Counted from the first letter of the stretch, positions 44,965 to 53,836 are shown. The stretch is DNA of 64,000 bases from Roseicella aerolata (GCF_020523605.1 NZ_JAJAQI010000002.1:124001-188000), one strand, 5' to 3'. The notes: generated from the sequence alone by a model not told the origin. Made by a program: numbers and translations.

Positions 44965-45849
44965 CTATCGCAGGAGCGTGTCCGTCTCCGCAGCCCGCGG
45001 CATCGCCGCCGCGGCACCCGGCCGGGTGCAGGCAAGCGCCGCCGCAGCCGAGGCCCGGCGCATCGCGGCCTCCGGCGGCAGGCCGCGATCGAGCGCGGCG
45101 GCCAGCACGCCGCACCAGGCATCGCCCGCGCCGGTGGTGTCCACCGCCCGCACCGGGAAGGCCGGCACGCGGAAGCGGCCCTCGGCCGTCACGGCCTCCG
45201 CCCCCGCCTCCCCCAGCGTCACCGCCACGCCGATGCCGAGCGCCCGGTGCAGCGCCGCGGCCTCCGCGCCGCAGCCAAGCCGCGCGGCGAGCCAGGCCGC
45301 CTCATGCTCATTGGCGATCAGCAGGTCGAGGGCGCGCAGCGCCTCCGGCGGCAGCTCGCCCGCCGGGGCCAGATTCAGCAGCAGCCGTGCCCCGCGCGCC
45401 CGGGCGCGGCGGATGAGCATGGCATTCTCCGCCGGCGGCACCTCCATCTGCAGCAGCAGCACGGCCCCGGGGGAGAGCGCCGCCGCCTCCACCTGCGCCG
45501 CCCGCGCCAGCAGGTTGGCCCCGCTGCCGACGGCGATCTGGTTGCGGCCTTGCGGGTCCACGCAGACCGCGGCGCAGGCGGTCGGCGCATCCACGGTGGC
45601 GAGGCGGGAGAGATCGACCCCGGCGCCGCGCAACCCGGCGAGCGCGACCTCCGCCATCGCATCGGCCCCGACCGCGCCGGCGAAGGCGGTCGCCGCGCCG
45701 TCCAGCGCCGCGGCGACCGCCTGGTTGGCCCCCTTCCCGCCCGGCAGCGCGGCATAGCCGGGCCCGAGCACGGTCACACCCGGCGCGGGCAGCGCCGGCA
45801 GGGCGAAGACGAGGTCGGCGACGACGGAGCCGAAGACGAGGACGGACAT
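44965..45849 (-). CDS. rbsK: Ribokinase (PfkB family)
   Basis: A 294-residue sugar kinase. PfkB signatures are LPGGKGANQAVAAA near residue 38 and the C-terminal DTTGAGDAWCGV with the catalytic Asp. The substrate-side pattern (GYAALPGGKGANQ, VGADAMAE) is that of ribokinases, which phosphorylate D-ribose at O5. No rbs transporter is beside it, so another sugar or a nucleoside-derived ribose is possible. ATG at 45849 (MSVLVFGS) is chosen because it begins the first beta strand. Confidence 0.85.
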   Translation of the reverse strand: MSVLVFGSVVADLVFALPALPAPGVTVLGPGYAALPGGKGANQAVAAALDGAATAFAGAVGADAMAEVALAGLRGAGVDLSRLATVDAPTACAAVCVDPQGRNQIAVGSGANLLARAAQVEAAALSPGAVLLLQMEVPPAENAMLIRRARARGARLLLNLAPAGELPPEALRALDLLIANEHEAAWLAARLGCGAEAAALHRALGIGVAVTLGEAGAEAVTAEGRFRVPAFPVRAVDTTGAGDAWCGVLAAALDRGLPPEAAMRRASAAAALACTRPGAAAAMPRAAETDTLLR

Positions 45850-45863
45850 GGTGGCCCGGCGGC

Positions 45864-45992
45864 TCAGGCCGCGCGCCGCCGCCGGTCGCGGAGCAGGCCG
45901 GCGGTGGCGGCGCAGGCAAGGGGCGGGACGGCCGGCGGAACCCAGGCGAAGGGCTCCCGCGAGGGGGCCGGGCGGTGCGGGGTCGTCGTCAT
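45864..45992 (-). CDS. Possible 42-residue protein
   Basis: A short frame, MTTTPHRPAP to LRDRRRAA, just upstream of rbsK on the same strand, with 14 bases between its stop and the kinase start. Pro/Ala/Arg-rich, with no recognised motif. It could be a leader or a chance frame; position is the only support. Confidence 0.25.
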   Translation of the reverse strand: MTTTPHRPAPSREPFAWVPPAVPPLACAATAGLLRDRRRRAA

Positions 45993-46002
45993 GCCGCGAG
46001 CC

Positions 46003-46014
46003 TAGAGCAGATCG
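46003..46014. repeat. Half-site of the GAGCAG element
   Basis: TAGAGCAGAT identical to the left end of the element at 27233, but I find no matching right arm within 80 bases. It may be a decayed copy upstream of the small frame at 45864. Confidence 0.35.
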
Positions 46015-46203
46015 TGGATGGGCGTGAATGACCGGACGCATGACTCCGCCCGGACAGCAAAAGAGCCACAAGGGGTGGCGGAGGGGCGAGACTCCGCTCT
46101 GCAGGCCATGGCAGAGAATCGCCGGCCGGCCGGAAGCGACCAGGCCTGGCCCCGTGCCGCCGGTATCGCCGCCGGCGGTGTCGAGCCGATCGGGCTGCCG
46201 CCG

Positions 46204-46455
46204 TCAGCCTGCCGTCCAACGCCCCATCAGGAAGCCGAGCAGGAAGATGGCGCCGAGCAGCGCCGCCACCTCCCCGAGGATCGCATGCGCCAGCGGCAGC
46301 CCGATCAGGCCCACGATCACCAGGATCGCCACCCAGCGCCAGCGGCGCCAACCGGAGAGCGGCGAGGCCGTGGCACGGATGGGGGCCGGGCGCGAGGTGG
46401 CGCGGGATGCGGGCCGGGGCTTCGGCGCATGGCGCGTGCGGGTGCTGCCGCTCAT
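46204..46455 (-). CDS. Small membrane protein, unknown
   Basis: An 83-residue protein with a basic Arg/Pro/Ala-rich N-terminal half (about 1-38) and a hydrophobic C-terminal half with two helices (WVAILVIVGLIGLPLAHAIL and VAALLGAIFLLGFLMG). Its start overlaps the stop of the HD hydrolase by four bases, so it is translated with it. Last gene of the thyX-led series. No family recognised. Confidence 0.6.
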   Translation of the reverse strand: MSGSTRTRHAPKPRPASRATSRPAPIRATASPLSGWRRWRWVAILVIVGLIGLPLAHAILGEVAALLGAIFLLGFLMGRWTAG

Positions 46456-47051
46456 TCCGGCAGCATCCCGCCGGCGGCGGCGCGGGCATAGAGCGCGCCG
46501 ATCAGCGCGGCGAAGGCGGGGTCCGCCGCCATGGCGGGCTGCATCCGCGGCGCGGTGTCGGCCCGCGTCACGCCATGCTCCTTCCAGGCCAGGCCCTCGC
46601 TGAGGACATTCTGCAGGAAGCCCTGCAGGCGGTCGCAGCCCATGGCGAAGCGCGCCTCGGCGGTCTCGCCGGCCTCGAATTCCTCCCACAAGGCCCGCAG
46701 CCTGGCGCCGAGATCGGGCGGCAGGGCGCCGAAGACCAGCTCGGCGGCCGCGGCCTCGCGCGCCGCCTGGGTCAGGCGCGCGGCGGGGTCGTAGGCGTAG
46801 GTATCGCCGGCCTCGATCTCGACCAGGTCGTGCACCGCGATCATGGAAAGGACGCGGCCGAGATCGATCTCCGCCGCCACCTCCCGGTGCAGCAGCAGGG
46901 CGACCAAAGCGAGGTTCCAGCAATGCTCGGCGCTGTTCTCGCGCCGCGTGGTGCCGTCTGGCAGCGGCACGCGGCCGCGGCGCTCCACCGTCTTCAGCCG
47001 GTCGGCCAGGGCGAGGAAGTCGAGCATCGCCTCGATGCGGGCCGGGTCCAT
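46452..47051 (-). CDS. HD-domain 5'-nucleotidase, HDDC2/YfbR-like
   Basis: A 199-residue HD-superfamily protein. It begins with the FLALADRLKTVERRGR helix and RRENSAEHCWNLALVALLL (His), then MIAVHDLVEIEAGDTYAYD (HD plus downstream Glu/Asp), the layout of HDDC2-type 5'-deoxynucleotidases. It is part of a run with thyX upstream; dNMP hydrolysis beside thymidylate synthesis makes sense but is inference. There is a gap of 11 bases to the small membrane gene upstream and a 4-base overlap with the one downstream. Confidence 0.85.
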   Translation of the reverse strand: MDPARIEAMLDFLALADRLKTVERRGRVPLPDGTTRRENSAEHCWNLALVALLLHREVAAEIDLGRVLSMIAVHDLVEIEAGDTYAYDPAARLTQAAREAAAAELVFGALPPDLGARLRALWEEFEAGETAEARFAMGCDRLQGFLQNVLSEGLAWKEHGVTRADTAPRMQPAMAADPAFAALIGALYARAAAGGMLPE

Positions 47052-47062
47052 CCGCCCCTCTC

Positions 47063-47281
47063 CTAGGGCCGGCCCGGCCGGGCCGCGCCGCGGCCGATGG
47101 CGATGCCGGCCGCCAGCGCCAGGAGGATGCCCGGCAGGGGCCAGCCAAGGACGAAGGTGAGGATGCTCCAGACCAGGCCGGCGACGGCCAGGGTCACCCA
47201 GAGCGCCAGGGCCACGCCCATGAGGACCAGGACCAGCGGCAGGCCGAAGACCAGCAGCAGTCCGAGCAGGATCCAGCCCAT
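47063..47281 (-). CDS. Small hydrophobic membrane protein
   Basis: A 72-residue, almost wholly hydrophobic protein with about two to three membrane segments and a short Arg-rich tail (GRGAARPGRP). It sits between thyX (4 bases upstream) and the HD hydrolase (11 bases downstream), so it is cotranslated in this series. No family recognised, and no charged residue in the membrane parts. Confidence 0.6.
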   Translation of the reverse strand: MGWILLGLLLVFGLPLVLVLMGVALALWVTLAVAGLVWSILTFVLGWPLPGILLALAAGIAIGRGAARPGRP

Positions 47282-47285
47282 GGGG

Positions 47286-48230
47286 TCAGGCCGCCGGCTC
47301 GCGGCCCAGCACCTCCATCAGCTCGCGCCACTCCCGCTTCGAGAGGCCGCTGCCCGCCTGCTCCACCGGCTCGCCGGCCAGCATGCGCTTCACGATCGAA
47401 AGCATCCCGGCGGAGAGCGTCACCGCGCCCATCCGGTAGTCCCGGAAAGCCTCGAAACAGGCGGGGACCCAGGCCTCGACCGTCCGCAGCATCGCCTCGG
47501 CATAGACCCGGATCTCATATTGCGCATGGCTGTCGGCGCGCAGCGAGAGGAAGTGGAAGAGGTTGTGGAGGTCGGTCTTCCAGTACCACTGCGTATAGGT
47601 GTTGAGCGTCAGGTTCATGCGCGCCAGCTCGCGCGCCAGGCCCTGGCGGGATTGGTCGAGCGTGTTGCCCGCTTCGTCCTCGTTCAGCATCCAGGCGTAG
47701 TGGTCATAGGTCTGCATGGCGTCCTGCCGCAGCAGGTCGAGGACGCGCGCCGCCTCCGCCCCCTGCAGCACCGCGCCGCGGCCCTGGCGGTTGCTGCTGG
47801 ACTGGGCGGCCAGCTGGTCCGGCGCGGGGATGTAGAATTCGCGGTCGAGGATGGAGTAGCGCGCCGAATACTCGTTCACGTTCGAGGTGCGATGGCGGAT
47901 CCACTGCCGCGCCACGAAGATCGGCAGCTTCACATGGTACTTGATCTCGCACATCTCGAAGGGCGTCGAGTGGCGGTGGCGCATGAGGTAGCGGATCAGG
48001 CCGCGGTCCTCATTCGCCGCGCGGGTGCCGCGGCCATAGGAGACGCGGGCGGCCTGCACCACCGCGGCATCGTCGCCCATATAGTCGATCACGCGCAGGA
48101 AGCCGTGGTCCAGCACCGGGATGGCCTGGAACAGCAGCGCTTCCAGCCCCGGCGCCACGGGGCGGCGGGTGCGGCCCTCCGCGGCGCGGGCGGCCTCGAT
48201 CTCCTGCTGTTGTGCGTCGGTCAGCGCCAT
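47286..48230 (-). CDS. thyX: FAD-dependent thymidylate synthase
   Basis: A 314-residue flavin-dependent thymidylate synthase that methylates dUMP using methylenetetrahydrofolate and NADPH. The ThyX motif [15 protein letters not shown] is at residues 112-126, with [15 protein letters not shown] before it and the [18 protein letters not shown] block near the C-terminal side. ATG at 48230 (MALTDAQ) is chosen. It is longer than the 230-residue Thermotoga enzyme, as is usual in alphaproteobacteria. First gene of a four-gene minus-strand run. Confidence 0.95.
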   Translation of the reverse strand: MALTDAQQQEIEAARAAEGRTRRPVAPGLEALLFQAIPVLDHGFLRVIDYMGDDAAVVQAARVSYGRGTRAANEDRGLIRYLMRHRHSTPFEMCEIKYHVKLPIFVARQWIRHRTSNVNEYSARYSILDREFYIPAPDQLAAQSSSNRQGRGAVLQGAEAARVLDLLRQDAMQTYDHYAWMLNEDEAGNTLDQSRQGLARELARMNLTLNTYTQWYWKTDLHNLFHFLSLRADSHAQYEIRVYAEAMLRTVEAWVPACFEAFRDYRMGAVTLSAGMLSIVKRMLAGEPVEQAGSGLSKREWRELMEVLGREPAA

Positions 48231-48242
48231 CCTTCGGACCCC

Positions 48243-48290
48243 TAGAGCAGCTGCCTGCGGGTGGACACGCCCGGAGACGTGGATCTGCTC
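48243..48290. repeat. Palindromic element, GAGCAG/CTGCTC family, thyX-side copy
   Basis: Starts TAGAGCAG and ends ATCTGCTC, with GAGCAG / CTGCTC arms 34 bases apart and an inner GGGTG-like hairpin. It lies 13 bases upstream of the thyX start, in the divergent gap before the amidohydrolase gene. Confidence 0.65.
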
Positions 48291-48305
48291 GACAATCAAT
48301 AGGAT

Positions 48306-48345
48306 GGAGCGGCTTTCCGCTGCGCAGCCAGCGTGAAACCGCTCC
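48306..48345. repeat. Inverted repeat GGAGCGG/CCGCTCC
   Basis: Seven-bp arms GGAGCGG / CCGCTCC, slightly extended by TT/AA pairing, with 26 bases between. It follows directly on the GAGCAG element in the divergent thyX-amidohydrolase gap, as paired elements also do near 27181-27283. Confidence 0.55.
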
Positions 48346-48500
48346 AGGGACTCGCAGGGCCGGAGGTATGGGCCGCCGCGGGCGGCCTTCTAGACCGGGC
48401 GGCGGTCGGGGTCGATGCAATTCCCGGCCCCTGGTGCCGCCGGGGAACCGGGCGCAGGATGCCCGCCTGTTCCCTTCCCTGTCGCTGCCCAGGAGTTTCG

Positions 48501-49670
48501 ATGTCACCCCTTGATGCCATCCGCCGGCACCAGGCCGAACTGACCGCCATCCGCCAGGACCTGCATGCCCATCCGGAACTGGGCATGGCCGAGCACCGGA
48601 CCGCGGAGGTAGTGGCGCAGCGACTCGAGGCCTGGGGGATCGAGGTCCATCGGGGCGTCGGCGGGACCGGGGTGGTCGGCGTGCTCCGCGCCGGCCGCGG
48701 CAACCGCGCCATCGGGCTGCGGGCCGACATGGACGCCCTGCCGATGGAGGAGCTGACCGACCTCCCCTTCCGCAGCACGGCCAGGGGCGTGATGCATGCC
48801 TGCGGCCATGACGGCCACACCACCATGCTGCTCGGCGCCGCGAAATACCTGGCGGAGACCCGGAATTTCGACGGCATCGTCCATTTCATCTTCCAGCCGG
48901 GCGAGGAAGGCCGCGGCGGCGCGCTGGCGATGCTGGAGGACGGGCTGTTCGAGCGCTTCCCCTGCGATGCGATCTACGCCATGCACAACCGGCCGGGCAT
49001 GCCGGTTGGCGAATACGCCATCCGCCCGGGGCCGACCGCGGCAGGCGGCGCCTTCTTCGACATCACCGTGACCGGCAAGGGCAGCCATGGCGCACGGCCG
49101 GAGGCGAGCATCGACCCGGTGCTGACCGCCTGCCACATCGCGACCGCCCTGCAGAGCATCGTCTCCCGCAACCTCAGCCCGCGCGACCAGGCGGTGGTCA
49201 GCGTGACGAAGGTGCAGGGCGGGGAGGCCTACAACGTCATCCCGGAAACCGCGACCCTCTCCGGCACCGCCCGCTTCTTCAGCCGGGAGGTGGCGGCGCA
49301 GATCGAGCAGGGCCTGGCCCGCATGGCGGAGGGCGTGGCGGCCGGCTTCGGCGCGACCGCGGCTCTCGACTGGCGGCTGATCTTCGCCCCGACGGTGAAC
49401 GATCCGGAGCAGACCGAGGCGCTGGCCGCCGCTGCGGCGGAACTGGTGGGCGAGGCCAGGGTGGCACGGGACAAGCCCGCCGGCATGGGCTCGGAGGATT
49501 TCTCCTTCATGATGGAGAAGGTGCCGGGAGCCTATATCCAGCTCGGCAACGGGGACAGCGCCTCGCTGCACAATCCGCGCTATGCCTTCAACGACGCGGC
49601 GATTCCCTATGGCGCGGGGCTGTTCGCCCGGGTGGTGGAGCGGGGCCTGCCGCGGGGCGAGGCGGCATAA
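48501..49670 (+). CDS. M20-family amidohydrolase (hippurate hydrolase/N-acyl amino acid deacylase-like)
   Basis: A 389-residue M20D metallopeptidase-family enzyme. Metal ligands are in HACGHDGH (Cys101 and His103), EEG in GEEGRGG, and His in the late GSEDFSFM/LHNP region. The catalytic domain is split by a dimerisation (lid) domain at about 185-290. Such enzymes remove acyl groups from amino acids such as hippurate or acetyl-amino acids. AGGAG precedes the ATG at 48501. It is followed by the tmRNA gene, not by a related gene. Confidence 0.9.
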   Translation: MSPLDAIRRHQAELTAIRQDLHAHPELGMAEHRTAEVVAQRLEAWGIEVHRGVGGTGVVGVLRAGRGNRAIGLRADMDALPMEELTDLPFRSTARGVMHACGHDGHTTMLLGAAKYLAETRNFDGIVHFIFQPGEEGRGGALAMLEDGLFERFPCDAIYAMHNRPGMPVGEYAIRPGPTAAGGAFFDITVTGKGSHGARPEASIDPVLTACHIATALQSIVSRNLSPRDQAVVSVTKVQGGEAYNVIPETATLSGTARFFSREVAAQIEQGLARMAEGVAAGFGATAALDWRLIFAPTVNDPEQTEALAAAAAELVGEARVARDKPAGMGSEDFSFMMEKVPGAYIQLGNGDSASLHNPRYAFNDAAIPYGAGLFARVVERGLPRGEAA

Positions 49671-49684
49671 TCCGATACCCCCCC

Positions 49685-49713
49685 TCGAAATCGGCGCGGG
49701 GATGCGCTATATG
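49685..49713 (+). promoter_or_regulatory. Sigma70-type promoter of the tmRNA gene
   Basis: TCGAAA (49685-49690) and TATATG (49708-49713) with a 17-base spacer. This places the start of transcription near 49720, exactly where the tmRNA acceptor-piece hairpin begins. One of the few consensus-like promoters visible in the window. Confidence 0.6.
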
Positions 49714-49719
49714 AGGCTC

Positions 49720-50000
49720 GTCACTTCGGTGACTATGGTGATAAACGCGGCTCGAGATAAGCGTTGCGGACCCGGGGGCAGTGCCCGGCGCCTCCACCAT
49801 CACCCTTCGGGGTGGCAGGGGGGCGAAACAGGCTCGACGCGCGTGGTAATGGGGCCGTTTTTGCCCGGCATGGTTCCGCCGTTATCGGGCCGATTCTAAG
49901 TGCGAACGACAACGACGCACTCGCTGTTGCTGCGTAAGCAGTGATAAGCGCGGTTCGGGGGGCACCGGGCAACAGAAGCCCCCCACTTCACGGCGCCGTT
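49720..50000 (+). ncRNA. ssrA: Two-piece (permuted) transfer-messenger RNA
   Basis: Circularly permuted alphaproteobacterial tmRNA. The acceptor piece comes first: hairpin GTCAC-TTCG-GTGAC (49720-49733), then the T arm CCGGG/CCCGG, then GCCTCCACCA. After a short intervening hairpin (CACCC-TTCG-GGGTG), the coding piece begins GGGGGCGAAACAGGCTCGAC, and its GGGGGC pairs with GCCTCC to rebuild the acceptor stem. The tag frame GCG...GCG TAA lies at 49902-49937 and encodes ANDNDALAVAA, ending in the VAA recognised by ClpXP. A closing helix of six G and six C is at 49957-49984. Exact 5' and 3' ends are estimates. The role is rescue of stalled ribosomes; sspB follows. Confidence 0.92.
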
Positions 50001-50082
50001 ATCGAATTTGACCGACGTTAACGAATCCTCCCACTTCCGTGAGTTCATCCTCTCCCCTATTTAAGGGGGATAGGGTTGGATC

Positions 50083-50571
50083 ATGAACGAGACCATTGCA
50101 CCCGCCGAGAGTCTGCTGCCCTACTCAGCCTGGGCCGAGGAGGCGCTGCGCGCCGTGGTGGTCGAGGCCATCGACCATGCCTCGAAGAACGGCTTGCCGG
50201 GGGATCACCATTTCTACCTGACATTCCGGACGGGCTTTCCCGGCGTCTCGATCCCGGGGCATCTCAAGGCGCGCTACCCGCAGGAGATGACGATCGTCCT
50301 GCAGCATAAATTCTGGGATCTGAAGGCGGATCGGGGGGCGGGCAGCTTCTCGGTCGGGCTGTCCTTCGGGGGCGTGCCGGCGACCCTGGTGGTCCCGTTC
50401 AAGGCGCTGACCGCCTTCGCCGACCCGCAGGCGCGCTTCGGGCTTCGCTTCCCGGCGCCCGAGCCCGCCGAGGTGGCGCCTTTGCCCCAGGCCGAGGAGC
50501 CGGCCACGGAACCGGCCGACCCGAAGCCGCAGGTGGTCAGCCTGGACGCTTTCCGCCGCAAGCGGGATTAG
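50083..50571 (+). CDS. sspB: ClpXP adaptor SspB (alpha type)
   Basis: A 162-residue adaptor that binds the ssrA tag and delivers tagged proteins to ClpXP. The dimeric tag-binding domain is at about 20-120 (FYLTFRTGFPGVSIP, MTIVLQHKFWDLKAD, LVVPFKALTAFADP). A disordered acidic/proline linker follows, and the C-terminal ClpX-binding peptide is VVSLDAFRRKRD, the expected XB motif. It lies immediately after the tmRNA gene; a CCCCT-ATTTA-AGGGG hairpin sits just ahead of its weak ribosome-binding sequence. Confidence 0.95.
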   Translation: MNETIAPAESLLPYSAWAEEALRAVVVEAIDHASKNGLPGDHHFYLTFRTGFPGVSIPGHLKARYPQEMTIVLQHKFWDLKADRGAGSFSVGLSFGGVPATLVVPFKALTAFADPQARFGLRFPAPEPAEVAPLPQAEEPATEPADPKPQVVSLDAFRRKRD

Positions 50572-50877
50572 GGGACAGCTGGACTGGGACCGGCGACCGG
50601 AGGGACCACCCTGGCCAGGCTTATCCCGGCCATCCCGGTTGTCGGCGCCGCTGGCATTGTCGCCACGCCACGATGTACGGACCACGCCCCGCCGGGACTC
50701 CATGCCCGCGCAGAACGGGGCAGAGACCTGTCGTGCCGTCGTTCCGCCCTCCCCCCGTTCTGCCCCGGCGGTTGGCTTCACGCGCGTGCTGGAGTAATCC
50801 GGCGGGGATTTGACGGCGCCGCCCGACCGCCCCTGCACCCGGCACGGGCCCGCGGCGCCAGCGCGCGGAGACCGCCC
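50572..50877. promoter_or_regulatory. sspB-fumA gap with an 11-bp inverted repeat
   Basis: 306 bases without a gene. The one clear structure is the inverted repeat GCAGAACGGGG / CCCCGTTCTGC at 50710-50763 with a 32-base loop. It could be an operator, a fold in the fumarase leader, or a terminator without a T-run. No convincing promoter boxes were found, though one must precede fumA. Confidence 0.45.
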
Positions 50878-52554
50878 GTGACCCCACCCCTCGACGTCGA
50901 TGCCGGCCCGGTGACGCAGCCCAGCCGCCCCGCCGGCTTCCTCTACAGCCCGATGTTCCCGCTGGCGGAGGACACCACCCCCTACCGCAAGCTGCCCATC
51001 GAGGGCGTCTCGACCATCCAGGTCGAGGGCAAGACGGTCCTGAAGGTCAGGCGCGAGGCGCTGGAGCAGCTCGCCTTCCAGGCCTGCAAGGACGTCTCCC
51101 ACCTGCTGCGCCCCGGCCATCTGCAGAGCCTCGCCAACATCCTGAAGGACCCGGAGGCGAGCGCGAATGACCGCTTCGTAGCGCTCGACCTGCTGAAGAA
51201 CGCGGCGATTGCCGCCGGCGGCACCCTGCCGATGTGCCAGGACACCGGCACCGCCATCGTCTTCGGCAAGAAGGGCCAGCGCGTCTGGGTCGAGGGCGAC
51301 GAGGAGGAGGCGATCTCCTTCGGCGTGGCCAAGACCTATACCGAGACCAACCTGCGCTACTCGCAGATGGCGCCGCTCTCCATGTTCGAGGAGGTGAACA
51401 CCGGCAACAACCTGCCGGTGGACTTCTCCATCATGGCCGCGCCGGGCGAGCACCATGCGGACGAGTTCCACCTGATGTTCGTCCTGAAGGGCGGCGGCTC
51501 GGCCAACAAGACCTTCCTCTACCAGCAGACCCGGGCGGTGCTGAACAAGCCGAAGCTGCTGGCCTTCATCGAGGAGAAGATCAAGACGCTGGGGACCAGC
51601 GCCTGCCCGCCCTACCACCTGGCGATTGTCATCGGCGGCACCACGGCCGAGACGGCGCTGAAGGCGGTGAAGCTGGCGAGCACGCGTTACCTGGATGGGC
51701 TGCCGACCAAGGGCGACAAGTCCGGCCACGCCATCCGCGACACTGAGCTGGAGGCGGAGGTCCACAGGCTGACCCAGAACCTCGGCATCGGCGCGCAGTT
51801 CGGCGGCAAGTATTTCTGCCACGACGTGCGGGTGGTGCGGCTGCCGCGGCATGGCGCCTCGCTGCCCATCGCCATCGGAGTCTCCTGCTCGGCCGACCGG
51901 CAGATCAAGGCGAAGATCACGCCCGAGGGCGTGTTCCTGGAGGAGCTGGAGCACGATCCGGCGAAGTACCTGCCGGAGCAGACCGACGAGATCCTGGGCG
52001 GCGAGGTCGTGCAGATCGACCTGAACCAGCCCATGGACCAGATCCGCGCGACGCTGTCCAAGCACCCCGTGAAGACCCGCGTCTCGCTGACAGGCACCAT
52101 GGTGGTGGCGCGCGACATCGCCCATGCCAAGCTGCAGGAGCGGCTGGACCGCGGCGAGGGCCTGCCGGACTACATCAAGAACCACCCGGTCTACTATGCC
52201 GGCCCGGCCAAGACCCCGCAGGGCATGCCGACCGGCAGCTTCGGCCCGACCACGGCCGGCCGCATGGACAGCTATGTCGAGGCTTTCCAGAAGGCGGGCG
52301 GCAGCTTCGTCATGGTGGCGAAGGGCAACCGCAGCAAGGCGGTGCTGAATGCCTGCAAGACCTATGGCGGCTTCTATCTCGGGTCCATCGGCGGCCCGGC
52401 GGCCCGGCTGGCGCAGGACTGCATCAAGAAGGTCGAGGTGCTGGAATACCCCGAACTCGGCATGGAGGCGGTCTGGAGGATCGAGGTCGTGGACTTCCCC
52501 GCCTTCATCGTCATGGACGACAAGGGGAACGACTTCTACGAGGGGCTGGAGTGA
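50878..52554 (+). CDS. fumA: Fumarate hydratase, class I (Fe-S)
   Basis: A 558-residue class I fumarase of the long single-chain type, interconverting fumarate and malate in the TCA cycle with an oxygen-sensitive [4Fe-4S] cluster. The three cysteine ligands are recognisable: Cys120 (PMCQDTGT), one in [16 protein letters not shown] and one in [14 protein letters not shown]. The C-terminal beta domain carries the [17 protein letters not shown] and [15 protein letters not shown] blocks. GTG start; alignment with [19 protein letters not shown] shows the true N-terminus lies near here. A class II fumarase (fumC) is encoded 1.4 kb downstream. Confidence 0.94.
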   Translation: MTPPLDVDAGPVTQPSRPAGFLYSPMFPLAEDTTPYRKLPIEGVSTIQVEGKTVLKVRREALEQLAFQACKDVSHLLRPGHLQSLANILKDPEASANDRFVALDLLKNAAIAAGGTLPMCQDTGTAIVFGKKGQRVWVEGDEEEAISFGVAKTYTETNLRYSQMAPLSMFEEVNTGNNLPVDFSIMAAPGEHHADEFHLMFVLKGGGSANKTFLYQQTRAVLNKPKLLAFIEEKIKTLGTSACPPYHLAIVIGGTTAETALKAVKLASTRYLDGLPTKGDKSGHAIRDTELEAEVHRLTQNLGIGAQFGGKYFCHDVRVVRLPRHGASLPIAIGVSCSADRQIKAKITPEGVFLEELEHDPAKYLPEQTDEILGGEVVQIDLNQPMDQIRATLSKHPVKTRVSLTGTMVVARDIAHAKLQERLDRGEGLPDYIKNHPVYYAGPAKTPQGMPTGSFGPTTAGRMDSYVEAFQKAGGSFVMVAKGNRSKAVLNACKTYGGFYLGSIGGPAARLAQDCIKKVEVLEYPELGMEAVWRIEVVDFPAFIVMDDKGNDFYEGLE

Positions 52555-52743
52555 CGGTCTGGCGCCATCCTGTTGCTGATCCGATGGTCTGAGTATCTTC
52601 CCGGCGGGCCGTGGCGGGGCGGGCATGACGGCTGCACGCCGCCTGCGGCTTTATGGCAGGATGCAGGATGTCCCCGGCCACCGGCCGGGATGGCAGGGTG
52701 GGACGCGGCTGGCCCGGCATGCCGGCCATGGGAGGAGTCTGAG

Positions 52744-52962
52744 ATGGCGGGATTCCGCATTCGCCTCTGGTTCGATCCGGATGGCCTGAACCGGGGCGAG
52801 CCGGCGTATGACGACGGCGTGGTGGTGCTGCCGGTGATCCCGGTGCCGGGGATGGAGATCCGCGACTCCTCCGGCCAGATTGCCGTGGTGCAGCGCGTGG
52901 TCCTCCTCACCAATCCGGGCCCGGACGGCGCCGTCGCCGCCGTGGTCTGCTCGACCCAGTGA
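52744..52962 (+). CDS. Conserved-looking small protein, unknown
   Basis: A 72-residue protein that is largely beta strand by its alternating pattern (RIRLWFDPDG, DGVVVLPVIPVPGMEI, QRVVLLTNPG) with one cysteine near the end. A GGAGGAG ribosome-binding sequence and a 10-base gap to the RidA gene support real translation. I cannot assign a family. It may be cotranscribed with ridA and the VOC gene, between the two fumarases. Confidence 0.65.
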   Translation: MAGFRIRLWFDPDGLNRGEPAYDDGVVVLPVIPVPGMEIRDSSGQIAVVQRVVLLTNPGPDGAVAAVVCSTQ

Positions 52963-52972
52963 GGCAGCGCGC

Positions 52973-53374
52973 ATGACCGGGCGCCGCCTCATCTCCTCCG
53001 GCAGCCGCTTCGAGGAGGAGATCGGCTACAGCCGCGCCGTGGTCGATGGCGACCATGTCTGGGTTTCCGGCACCACCGGCTACGACTACGCCCGGATGAC
53101 CATCGCGGAGGATGTGGTTGCCCAGGCCGACCAGGCCTTCCGCAACATCGCCGCTGCCCTGGCGGAGGCCGGGGCCGGCCTGGACGATGTCGTGCGCGCG
53201 CTCTTCATCGTGCCGCGGCGGGAGGATTGGGAGCCCTGCTGGCCGGTGGTGAAGCGCCATCTCGGCCGCGCGAAGCCCGCCTCCACCCTGATCCATGCCG
53301 GCCTGCAGACCGATGCGATGCGCATCGAGATCGAGGTCACCGCCCGCCTGCCCAAGGGACCCGCCGCCCGGTGA
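52973..53374 (+). CDS. RidA family protein (YjgF/YER057c/UK114)
   Basis: A 133-residue RidA-superfamily protein. The family core is visible: SRAVVDGDHVWVSGTTGYDY near the N-terminus, QADQAFRNIAAALAEAGAGLDDVVR, and the C-terminal RIEIEVTARLP with the conserved Arg. RidA proper deaminates reactive enamines or imines; many paralogs have other ligands, and the CxxxxRAF signature of RidA itself is not exact here. It sits 10 bases after the small gene at 52744. Confidence 0.88.
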   Translation: MTGRRLISSGSRFEEEIGYSRAVVDGDHVWVSGTTGYDYARMTIAEDVVAQADQAFRNIAAALAEAGAGLDDVVRALFIVPRREDWEPCWPVVKRHLGRAKPASTLIHAGLQTDAMRIEIEVTARLPKGPAAR

Positions 53375-53437
53375 GCGGAGCGGCTTCGCTGCACAGGTCA
53401 GACTCGGTCGGCCGCGACCGAAGGGAGCAACTTTGAT

Positions 53438-53836
53438 ATGCGTTTTGCCGTCGACCGCCTGGACCACCTCGTCATCAACTGCCGCGACATCGAAATGATG
53501 GCGAGCTGGTACCAGCGCGTCCTCGGCATGGAGCGCGAGGATTTCGGCAGCCCGCCCCGCGTCGCGCTGAAATTCGGCGGCCAGAAGATCAACCTGCGGC
53601 CGCATGACGCGAGCCAGGCCGACTGGCTGGCGGCAGAGACCTGCCTGCCCGGCACCCAGGACCTCTGCTTCATCGTCGCGGTCAAGGTCGATGACATCAT
53701 CGGCCAGTTCCATGGCTGCGGCGTGCGGATCGAGCTGGGGCCGGTGACCCGCCAGGGCGCGCTCGGCCCCATGGGCTCGGTCTATTGCCGGGACCCCGAG
53801 GGGAACCTTGTGGAGGTTTCCTCCTACTCCCCCTAG
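53438..53836 (+). CDS. VOC-family protein (glyoxalase/dioxygenase fold)
   Basis: A 132-residue vicinal-oxygen-chelate protein: VDRLDHLVINCRDIEMMASWYQ start (metal His in DHLV), a middle CFIVAVKVDDII segment and the DPEGNLVEVSSY end with the metal Glu. Single-domain, so it probably works as a dimer. Relatives are virulence-protein-like or fosfomycin-resistance-type VOC proteins, and the reaction is unknown. It is 97 bases upstream of fumC. Confidence 0.85.
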   Translation: MRFAVDRLDHLVINCRDIEMMASWYQRVLGMEREDFGSPPRVALKFGGQKINLRPHDASQADWLAAETCLPGTQDLCFIVAVKVDDIIGQFHGCGVRIELGPVTRQGALGPMGSVYCRDPEGNLVEVSSYSP

